DNA of 64,000 nucleotides from Streptomyces sp. TLI_146 (lineage in GTDB: Bacteria > Actinomycetota > Actinomycetes > Streptomycetales > Streptomycetaceae). A model generated the notes under the pieces. That model made no database searches, was not told where the DNA came from, and worked only from the letters and a program-made list of their open reading frames with translations. The first letter of the stretch is position 1, and each line of letters opens with the position of its first letter. Positions 53,150 to 60,350 of the stretch are shown piece by piece. Location of the stretch: contig NZ_PJMX01000001.1 of NCBI RefSeq assembly GCF_002846415.1, positions 5,952,001-6,016,000 of the forward strand. The letters are read 5' to 3'. Both the position numbers and the translations under genes were made by a program.

Positions 53150-55828
53150 GTGCAGAACAAGCGGCCTCGGGGCAAGGGCGGCGAGACCGACAAGGGCGCC
53201 GCGGGCGCTGAGGGCGCCGCGGACACCGCGGGCGCCGGACGCCCCGTGCGCGTACGGACCCGGCTGGTCACCTCGGTCGCCGTGGTCTCGCTCACCGTCC
53301 TGGGCGCGGGTGCGCCCACGCTGCTCACCGCCTCCTCGGACCTCAACGAGTCCCAGAACCTGGTCACCCTGGCCGAGCTGAACCAGCAGGCCGTCACCCT
53401 GGCCCACGCCCTCGCCGACGAACGCGACGACGTCGGCGCGTACATCGCGGGCGGCCGCGACCCGCGCAAGGACGCCGCCCTCAAGGACCGCGCCACCCGC
53501 GTCGACCGGCGCATCGATGAGATCCGCGCCACGGCCCCCGCGGCCCTCGGCCGCGACCTGGCCACCGTGCCCTCCCTGCGCCGCACCGCCCTCACCGGCA
53601 AGGGCACCGCCCTGGAGGCGCACCGCACGTACTCCGACGTGATCGTCAAGCTGCTCGGCCTCGCCGACGAGCTGGCCGACAAGACGCCGCCGCGCGCCGC
53701 CGAGGCCACCCGCGCCCCGGCCGACCTGGGCCGCGCCGTCGAACAGGCCTCCGCCACCCGGGGCCTGCTGGTCGCCGCGCTCTCGGTGCCGCAGAAGCCC
53801 GGCACCACGGTCTACGACCCGATCTCCGGGCGGTACGTACAGAAGGAAGCGGCCGACGGCGAAGAGGGCCGCACCCGGGACGCCCTGAGCGCCGCCGGGC
53901 AGCAGGCGCGGGTGCGCGAGCAGTCCGCGCTCGCCGACTTCGACCAGGCGGCCGCCCCCACCGCGCGCGAGAAGCTCTCCACCACGGTCACCGGCCCGGA
54001 CGTGGACGCCGCCGAGCGCTATCTCGCCCGCCTCACCGACCAGCCCCAACTCAGCGCCTCCGACCGCAAGCTGGGCGCCGACAAGGTCGCCGCCGCACTC
54101 ACCGCGCGGATCGACCGGATGCGCGGCACCGAGTCGGCGCTCGCCACGGCCGAGGTGAAGCGGTTCGAGGCGCTGCGCGACGACGACGTGAGCGACCTCG
54201 AACTCCGGGTCGCGCTCATCGGCGCCCTGCTGCTGCTCGCCGTCGGCGTCTCCTCCGGCACCGCCCGCAGCCTCACCCGGCCGCTCGCCGTGCTGCGGCG
54301 CGGCGCGGCCCGGCTGGCCGCGGCCCCCGAGACGGAGGAGCCGGTCCGCTTCACCGGCCGCAACGACGAGTTCGCCCAGGCCGTACGGTCCCTCAACGCC
54401 CTGCACGACCGGCTGCGCGAGCACGCGGGCCGCGCCGACGCCCTCGGCGCGGAGCTGGCCGCCGCCCGCGAGGGCCAGACCGCGCTCGCCGTCGAACGGG
54501 CCGAACTCGCCGAGTCCGTACGGGAGTTGACCGCGCAGCTGGAGCGGGGGCGCGGCACTGTGCAGCACACCTTCGTCAACCTCGGTCTGCGCAGCCTCGG
54601 CCTGGTCGAGCGGCAGCTCGGCATCATCGAGGGCCTGGAGGAGCGCGAGCAGGACCCCGACCAGCTCGCCACGCTCTTCAAGCTCGACCACATGGCCACG
54701 GTCATCCGCCGCCACGGCGAGAACCTGCTGGTCCTCGCGGGCGCCGAGCACCACCACAACCACCCGGGACCGGTCCCGCTCGTCGATGTGCTGCGGGCCG
54801 CCGTCAGCGAGATCGAGCGGTACGAGCGGGTCGTCATCCAGGCCCTGCCGCCGCACGCCCAGGTCGCCGGGTTCGCCGCCGACGACCTCAGCCACCTGGT
54901 CGCCGAGCTCCTGGAGAACGCCACCTCGTTCTCGCCGCCGGACGCCCAGGTCCAGCTGTCCGGCTGGCAGCTGGAGAGCGGCGAGGTGATGCTCTCGGTC
55001 CAGGACGAGGGCATCGGGGTGAGCCCGGCGCGCCGCACCGAGCTCAACATGCGGCTCGCGGACCCGTCGACGTACGAGCCGGGAGAGCCCGGCACCGAGG
55101 CCGGAGGGCTCGGGCTGCATGTCGCCGCGCTGCTCGCCCGCCGCCACGGGGTGCGGATCGAACTGCGCGAGCAGAAGCAGGGCGGGCTGGCGGCCGTGGT
55201 CGTGCTGCCCGAGGCGATCCTGCCGAAGACGCCCCCGGCCGCGCCGCCGCACGTGGCGCCGGTACCGGGCGACGCGCCGCGCTTCACGCTGCCGGGCGCG
55301 CTGGCGGAGGCCAACTCCAACGTGCTGCCCGAGCGGACGGAGCGCACGGGGGAGATCCCGCTGCCCGCCCCCGCGCCGCAGGCGGAGGCCGAGGCGGAGG
55401 CCGAGGCGGAGGCGGACACGCACGAGCGGGTCGACGAGCCGACGTTCGAGATGCGGCTCCCGACGCCGGAACCGACGCCGGAACCGACGCCGGAACCGAC
55501 GCCGCGGCTCGCGCCGGAGCAGCCCGCCGTGACGGCGGAGGCCGAGCCCCGGACCACCGTCCCCGCGCAGCGCGTCACCGACAAGGGGCTGCCCAAGCGC
55601 ACCCCGAAGGTGGTCAAGGCGGGCACCACCGCCCCGGCCCCGCGCAAGGGCGGCGCGGAGGTCGCCGACGCGCTGCGGCGGCGGCTCGGCGGGTTCCAGC
55701 AGGGCGCCCTGGAGGGCCGCAGGCACGCCGAGACCGAGATCCAGGAAGCACAGAGCGAAGCACACGTCGAAGAGAAGAAGGCATCCAGGCCACAGACGGG
55801 GGAGACAGTCGAGGAGGCACGCAGTTGA
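53150..55828 (+). CDS. cvnA: Conservon histidine-kinase-like protein CvnA with nitrate-sensing-type domain
   Basis: 892 residues from GTG 53150 (M-QNKRPRGKGGETDKG); GTG 53123 is less likely. One membrane segment is near residue 45 (TSVAVVSLTVLGAGAPTLL) and a second near 355 (VALIGALLLLAVGVSSG). Between them is a helical NIT-type nitrate/nitrite-sensing domain (VTLAHALADERDDVGAYIAG). A HAMP-like part and an ATPase domain follow (HLVAELLENATSFSPPDAQ, VQDEGIGVSPARR, GGLGLHVAALLARRHG). A long acidic, Pro-rich tail includes repeated EPTP units. It heads the four-gene conservon. Confidence 0.9.
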   Translation: MQNKRPRGKGGETDKGAAGAEGAADTAGAGRPVRVRTRLVTSVAVVSLTVLGAGAPTLLTASSDLNESQNLVTLAELNQQAVTLAHALADERDDVGAYIAGGRDPRKDAALKDRATRVDRRIDEIRATAPAALGRDLATVPSLRRTALTGKGTALEAHRTYSDVIVKLLGLADELADKTPPRAAEATRAPADLGRAVEQASATRGLLVAALSVPQKPGTTVYDPISGRYVQKEAADGEEGRTRDALSAAGQQARVREQSALADFDQAAAPTAREKLSTTVTGPDVDAAERYLARLTDQPQLSASDRKLGADKVAAALTARIDRMRGTESALATAEVKRFEALRDDDVSDLELRVALIGALLLLAVGVSSGTARSLTRPLAVLRRGAARLAAAPETEEPVRFTGRNDEFAQAVRSLNALHDRLREHAGRADALGAELAAAREGQTALAVERAELAESVRELTAQLERGRGTVQHTFVNLGLRSLGLVERQLGIIEGLEEREQDPDQLATLFKLDHMATVIRRHGENLLVLAGAEHHHNHPGPVPLVDVLRAAVSEIERYERVVIQALPPHAQVAGFAADDLSHLVAELLENATSFSPPDAQVQLSGWQLESGEVMLSVQDEGIGVSPARRTELNMRLADPSTYEPGEPGTEAGGLGLHVAALLARRHGVRIELREQKQGGLAAVVVLPEAILPKTPPAAPPHVAPVPGDAPRFTLPGALAEANSNVLPERTERTGEIPLPAPAPQAEAEAEAEAEADTHERVDEPTFEMRLPTPEPTPEPTPEPTPRLAPEQPAVTAEAEPRTTVPAQRVTDKGLPKRTPKVVKAGTTAPAPRKGGAEVADALRRRLGGFQQGALEGRRHAETEIQEAQSEAHVEEKKASRPQTGETVEEARS

Positions 55829-56310
55829 CTGCGACCGGCACCGGCACGTTCGGACTGAGCAGCGAAGCCCGCAATCTGCACTGGCTGTTGCGGAACCTGG
55901 TCGAGGAGGTGCCGGGACTCCTCTCCGTCGCGGTCGTCTCCTCGGACGGTCTGCTGCTGCTCTCGTCCGACCCGGACCAGCGGCCCGCCCGCACGGAGCC
56001 CCGCCCCGAAGGGCCGCGCGGCTCCAGCGCCGACCTCGCCACCATCGTCTCCGGCATCGGCAGCCTCACCCACGGTGCCGCGCGGCTGATGGACGGCGGC
56101 GGCGTCAAGCAGACCGTGGTCGCGATGGAGGAGGGCAGCGTCTTCGTCATGGCGATCAGCGACGGCTCGCTGCTCGGGGTGCACGCCACGCCCGACTGCG
56201 ACGTCAGCGTCGTCGCTTACCACATGGCCCTCTTCGTCGGCCGCGCCGGACACGTGCTCACCCCCGAACTCCGCAGCGAGCTGCGCCAGTCGATGGAGGC
56301 CGTCCAGTGA
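55825..56310 (+). CDS. cvnB: Conservon roadblock/LC7 protein CvnB
   Basis: 161 residues from TTG 55825, overlapping the cvnA stop (TTGA). It is a roadblock/LC7 fold: LSSEARNLHWLLRNLVEEVP, LSVAVVSSDGLLLLSSDP, then VVAMEEGSVFVMAISDGSLL. Such proteins act as GTPase-activating or scaffold partners of the CvnD GTPase. Translation is coupled on both sides. Confidence 0.92.
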   Translation: MTATGTGTFGLSSEARNLHWLLRNLVEEVPGLLSVAVVSSDGLLLLSSDPDQRPARTEPRPEGPRGSSADLATIVSGIGSLTHGAARLMDGGGVKQTVVAMEEGSVFVMAISDGSLLGVHATPDCDVSVVAYHMALFVGRAGHVLTPELRSELRQSMEAVQ

Positions 56311-56711
56311 CCTCGTCCGCATCCGCCCCGAAGCTGCCGATACGGGGCAGCGGCCGCAAAGCCGCGCGGGTCCGCCCGTACTCGCTCACCGGCGGGCGCA
56401 CCCGCTTCGGCCATGTGCTCCTCGTGGAGACGTTCGTCGCGGCCATCGAGGCGCCCGAGGAGCGCAAGGCGCTGGGCGGCTCGCCGCTGCGGATGATGCC
56501 GGAGATGCGGGCGATCGTGGAGATCTGCCGGGCGATGCGTACGGTCGCGGAGATCTCGGCGCTGCTGAGGATGCCGCTGGGGGTCGTCCGGGTGCTGCTC
56601 AGCGACCTGGCCGACCAGGGAAGGATCCGTGTGTACGGGACCGGGCACGGCCCCGGGCGGCCCGACCGCGCGCTGCTCGAAAGGGTCATGAGTGGACTCC
56701 GCCGCCTCTGA
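56307..56711 (+). CDS. cvnC: Conservon DUF742 protein CvnC
   Basis: 134 residues from GTG 56307, overlapping the cvnB stop (GTGA). The DUF742 signature is visible: VRPYSLTGGRTRF, MMPEMRAIVEICRAMRTVAE and LGVVRVLLSDLADQGRIRVY. The second half looks like a winged helix. It overlaps cvnD by 20 bases. Confidence 0.92.
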   Translation: MTSSASAPKLPIRGSGRKAARVRPYSLTGGRTRFGHVLLVETFVAAIEAPEERKALGGSPLRMMPEMRAIVEICRAMRTVAEISALLRMPLGVVRVLLSDLADQGRIRVYGTGHGPGRPDRALLERVMSGLRRL

Positions 56712-57327
56712 ACTCCTGGCGCCCGAACCCGCCGTACCCGTCGAGGAGGAGCTGCGGCCCTGGCAGCAGGACCGCACCAGGGCCCCCATCGCCACGAAGG
56801 TGGTGGTGGCGGGCGGCTTCGGCGTGGGGAAGACGACGTTCGTGTCGTCCGTCTCGGAGATCACCCCGCTCCAGACGGAGGCGGTGATGACCGAGGCGAG
56901 CGAGGGCACGGACGACCTCTCCTCGACCCCGCAGAAGACCACCACCACGGTGGCCATGGACTTCGGCCGCATCACGCTCGACGACGACCTCGTCCTGTAT
57001 GTGTTCGGCACGCCCGGGCAGCAGCGGTTCTGGTTCATGTGGGACGACATCGTGCGCGGGGCGATCGGCGCGGTGGTGCTCGCCGACACCCGGCGGCTGT
57101 CCGACTGCTTCCCGGCGCTCGACTACTTCGAGAGCTGCGACCTGCCGTACATCGTGGCGGTCAACCACTTCGAGGGCACCGAGTCGTTCGACCCCGAGGA
57201 CGTACGGGAGGCGCTGACGGTGCCGCCGCACATCCCCGTGGTGATCATGGACGCGCGCGACAAGATCACGGTGATCGAGTCGCTGCTGGCGCTGGTGGGG
57301 CACGCGCTCGAAGAACTGCCGGAGTAA
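56692..57327 (+). CDS. cvnD: Conservon GTPase CvnD
   Basis: 211 residues from GTG 56692, inside the end of cvnC. G1 is GGFGVGKTTFV; G3 is FGTPGQQRFWF, where Gly-Thr replaces the usual Asp-Thr; NHFEG stands in the G4 position. It is a small Ras-like GTPase of the MglA/CvnD type. Conservon complexes are membrane-associated and control antibiotic production or development in Streptomyces. Confidence 0.92.
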   Translation: MDSAASELLAPEPAVPVEEELRPWQQDRTRAPIATKVVVAGGFGVGKTTFVSSVSEITPLQTEAVMTEASEGTDDLSSTPQKTTTTVAMDFGRITLDDDLVLYVFGTPGQQRFWFMWDDIVRGAIGAVVLADTRRLSDCFPALDYFESCDLPYIVAVNHFEGTESFDPEDVREALTVPPHIPVVIMDARDKITVIESLLALVGHALEELPE

Positions 57328-57348
57328 CGGGGCGCGCCCCCAGCTCAC

Positions 57349-57384
57349 TTGCTCCCGTATTTGCTCACGTATCTGCTGACGTAT
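57349..57384. repeat. Three 12-bp tandem repeats before the monooxygenase gene
   Basis: TTGCTCCCGTAT, TTGCTCACGTAT and CTGCTGACGTAT follow one another without gaps, ending 14 bases before the monooxygenase start. The array fills most of the 71-base gap after cvnD. It may be a regulator site or a translational element. Confidence 0.65.
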
Positions 57385-57398
57385 CGGAGAACACTCGC

Positions 57399-58640
57399 AT
57401 GCGGCGAATCCTGATAGTCGGGGCCGGTCAGTCCGGGCTCCAGCTGGCCCTCGGACTCCAGTCGAAGGGGTACGAGGTCACCCTGATGTCCAACCGCACG
57501 GCCGACGAGATCCGCTCTGGGCGGGTCATGTCGACGCAGTGCATGTTCCACACGGCGCTCCAGCACGAGCGGGACCTGGGCCTGAACTTCTGGGAGTCCC
57601 AGGCCCCGCGCATCGAGGGCGTGGGCGTCTCGGTGGCCGGGCCCGACGCCTCCCGCCCCGTCGACTGGGTCGGCCGCCTCGACGGCTTCGCGCAGTCGGT
57701 CGACCAGCGCGTCAAGATGGCGGGCTGGATGGAGACGTTCGCGCAGCGCGGCGGCCAGCTGGTGATCCACGGGGCGGCGGTCTCGGACCTGGACTTCTTC
57801 GCGCGGACCTACGACCTGGTGCTGGTGTCGGCGGGCAAGGGTGAGCTGGTGTCCATGTTCGGCCGCGACGCCTCGCGCTCGCCGTACGCGGAGCCGCAGC
57901 GGGCGCTCGCGGTGTCGTACGTGCACGGCCTCGGCCCGCGTCCCGAGCACCCGGACTTCGACGCGGTCCGCTGCAACCTGGTGCCCGGGGTGGGCGAGCT
58001 GTTCGTGATGCCGACGCTGACGACGTCGGGCCGGGCGGACATCCTCTTCTGGGAGGGCATCCCGGGCGGCCCGCTGGACGTGTTCCGGGGCGTGACGGAC
58101 CCGGGCGAGCACCTCTCCCTGACCCTGGAGCTGATGGAGCGCTTCACGCCGTGGGAGTACGCGCGGGCGACGAAGGTCGAACTGACGGATGCCGGGGGCA
58201 CGTTGGCGGGACGCTACGCGCCCACCGTCCGCAACCCCGTCGGCCGGCTGCCCGGCGGGGGACTGGTCCTGGGCGTGGCGGACGTGGTCGTCGCCAACGA
58301 CCCGATCACCGGGCAGGGCTCCAACTCGGCGTCCAAGTGCGCGGCGTCGTACCTGGCGTCGATCGTGGAGCGGGGTGATCAGGCGTTCGACGAGGAGTGG
58401 ATGAAGTCGACCTTCGAGCGGTACTGGGCTACTGCGCAGCATGTGGTGAAGTGGACCAACGCGATGCTGGGGGTGCCGCCGGAGCATGTCCTCAACCTGA
58501 TCGGTGCGGCGGGCGAACTCCAGCCGGTCGCGGACCGCTTCGCGAACGGCTTCGACGACCCGTCGGACTTCGAGAACTTCTTCTTCGAGGAGGAGAAGGC
58601 GGGGGCGTATCTGGCGGCGGCGTCGTCGCAGGCGGCGTAG
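57399..58640 (+). CDS. Styrene/indole monooxygenase-like FAD enzyme linked to conservon
   Basis: 413 residues from ATG 57399 (MRRILIVGAGQSGLQLALGL) with GGAGA upstream. The FAD motif GAGQSG is followed by VTLMSNRTADEIRSGRVMST, typical of the styrene/indole monooxygenase group, then a substrate-binding part and ADVVVANDPITGQGSNSAS near the C-terminus. Enzymes of this group use reduced FAD supplied by a separate reductase. No reductase gene is nearby. It lies 71 bases after cvnD in the same direction, an association seen at one conservon locus in Streptomyces, so it may be a conservon output. Confidence 0.85.
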   Translation: MRRILIVGAGQSGLQLALGLQSKGYEVTLMSNRTADEIRSGRVMSTQCMFHTALQHERDLGLNFWESQAPRIEGVGVSVAGPDASRPVDWVGRLDGFAQSVDQRVKMAGWMETFAQRGGQLVIHGAAVSDLDFFARTYDLVLVSAGKGELVSMFGRDASRSPYAEPQRALAVSYVHGLGPRPEHPDFDAVRCNLVPGVGELFVMPTLTTSGRADILFWEGIPGGPLDVFRGVTDPGEHLSLTLELMERFTPWEYARATKVELTDAGGTLAGRYAPTVRNPVGRLPGGGLVLGVADVVVANDPITGQGSNSASKCAASYLASIVERGDQAFDEEWMKSTFERYWATAQHVVKWTNAMLGVPPEHVLNLIGAAGELQPVADRFANGFDDPSDFENFFFEEEKAGAYLAAASSQAA

Positions 58641-58704
58641 GTTCCCCCACCCCGCCCCTTCCCTAAACCCTCCGGGGGTGGGTGGGGGTGGAGGCTCGTT
58701 TCCC

Positions 58705-59025
58705 GGGGGCTGCGCCCCCGGACCCCTCTCGGGGCTTCGCCCCGGGCCCCTGTTCGTCTGCGGGCCGTCCCCAACTGGTCGCGCAGTTCCCCGCGCCCCT
58801 TAGATGCGCCCCTCCGGGACGCCCCCTGCTGGGCGCGCCCGCGCGGCGGAGCCGCACATGTCACAGCCCCGCGCCCCTGGGGGGTACGGGCGAGTGCGAT
58901 GGCGAAGCCGAGCACTTCAGGGGCGCGGGGAACTGCGCGAGCAACCCAGCACGGTCCGCAGACGAACTCAAGGGACCCCGGCCGCCCGCCAGAGGCCACG
59001 CGGCGGAGCCGCACATGTCACAGCC
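58705..59025. repeat. Composite palindromic repeat block (copy C of dispersed family)
   Basis: The gene-free stretch 58641-59045 starts with a GGGGGCTGCGCCCCC hairpin near 58705. Arms TTCGTCTGCGG (58753-58763) and CCGCAGACGAA (58956-58966) then enclose inner arms 58781-58800 and 58919-58938 identical in core to copy A. The 118 bases between hold extra palindromes. A 26-base unit (58843-58868) is repeated exactly at 59000-59025; its core is GCGGCGGAGCCGCACATG. The block separates the convergent monooxygenase and NlpC/P60 genes. Confidence 0.82.
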
Positions 59026-59045
59026 GGGAAGGGGCGGGGTGGGGG

Positions 59046-60197
59046 TCACTCCCCCGGAGGGGCATCCGAGCCGTAGCCCTCGTCCGAGTCCGCGTCCGGG
59101 GCCGAGTCCGACCCCGCTCCCACCGGCAACCTCGGCGGCCGATAGGACCGCACCGCCCCCGCCCCCGGATCCGGCCGAACCGCCCCCAACAGGGGGTTCG
59201 ACGCGATCGGGGAGATCTTCACCCGGGTGCCGGGGCGCGGTGCCTGCACCACCAGGCCGTCCCCCAGGTACAGGGCCACATGCGTCGCCCCGGGGTAGTA
59301 GACCACCAGATCCCCGGGCCGCAGCGCCCGCAGCGGAACCCGCCGCAGCGACGCCCACTGCTCCTGACTCGTCCGCGGAATGGCCCGCCCCGCGTGCGCC
59401 CACGCCTGTGACGTCAGGCCGGAGCAGTCGTACGAGCCCGGCCCCTCCGCCCCCCACACATACGGCTTGCCGAGCTGGCCGACCGCGTACCGCAGCGCCT
59501 GCTCGCCCTCCTCCGACGGCGCCCGCACCCCGCTCAGCGCCCCCGTGGCCAGCAGATCCCGCTGGGCCTTCGCCGTTCCGTCCCGCTCCAGGCGGGCCAG
59601 CTCGGCGAGTTGGTCCTCGCTGAGGGACGCGAGCAGGCCCTCCACGTCCTTCAGCCGGGTGCGTACCTCGTCCCGCGCCCGGCGCTGGCGCGCGGCCAGC
59701 AGGGCCTGCTCGTCCAGCGCCTTGCGCGCCGCCCGCGCCATACCGTCCGCCCGCTTCTCCGTCGCGGCGAGCCGCGCCAGAGACGCCCGGCGCTCGTTCG
59801 AGGCGCGCTGGACCAGATGCCCTTGGTCGAGCGCCCCCTGCGGGTCCCTCGCCAGCAGCAGCTGCATATACGTGGAGAGTTCGCTGCGGCCCTGGTACTG
59901 CTCCCGGGCCAGCCGCCCCGCCGCCTCCCGGCTCCGCGCCAGCGCGACCCGCGCCTTCGTCAGCCCGGCCGCGACCTTCCTCTCGTCCGCCTTGCGCCGC
60001 TTCAGCTGCTCCTCGGCCGCGTTGTACGCCTCGGACGCCTCCTCGGCCTGCCGGTACAGCGTCTGCAACTGCGTCAGCAGGCCGGACACCGAACTCTGCG
60101 GCGGAGTGGGTGCGGCCTGCGCCGCGGGGACGCCCGACACGAGCGCCGCCGCGACGGCCGCCGCCGTGCACACCGTACGCAGGGATCTCATCGACAC
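59046..60197 (-). CDS. Secreted NlpC/P60 peptidoglycan hydrolase
   Basis: 383 residues from GTG 60197 with GGAGGTGA upstream. The signal sequence is MRSLRTVCTAAAVAAALVSG with AQAAP cleavage. Residues about 35-225 form a long coiled coil (LLTQLQTLYRQAEEASEAYN through ARDEVRTRLKDVEGLLASL). The C-terminal domain has the catalytic Cys in SYDCSGLTSQAW and His in GATHVALYLGDG. It is a RipA-like D,L-endopeptidase acting in cell-wall remodelling. A Pro/acidic tail of about 40 residues follows. Confidence 0.92.
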   Translation of the reverse strand: MSMRSLRTVCTAAAVAAALVSGVPAAQAAPTPPQSSVSGLLTQLQTLYRQAEEASEAYNAAEEQLKRRKADERKVAAGLTKARVALARSREAAGRLAREQYQGRSELSTYMQLLLARDPQGALDQGHLVQRASNERRASLARLAATEKRADGMARAARKALDEQALLAARQRRARDEVRTRLKDVEGLLASLSEDQLAELARLERDGTAKAQRDLLATGALSGVRAPSEEGEQALRYAVGQLGKPYVWGAEGPGSYDCSGLTSQAWAHAGRAIPRTSQEQWASLRRVPLRALRPGDLVVYYPGATHVALYLGDGLVVQAPRPGTRVKISPIASNPLLGAVRPDPGAGAVRSYRPPRLPVGAGSDSAPDADSDEGYGSDAPPGE

Positions 60198-60350
60198 GTG
60201 CTCACCTCCGGTCGGATGGTGGCACGGTGATCCGGGGCGCGGCCCGCCGAGTCGGGTGAACGGTGCGGATCCTTCCCCCGTACGGCCGCACCGCGGTGCG
60301 GCCGCTTGCCCCCGCGCCCGTCATGTGCGTACGGGAGCGGGGGAGTACGG

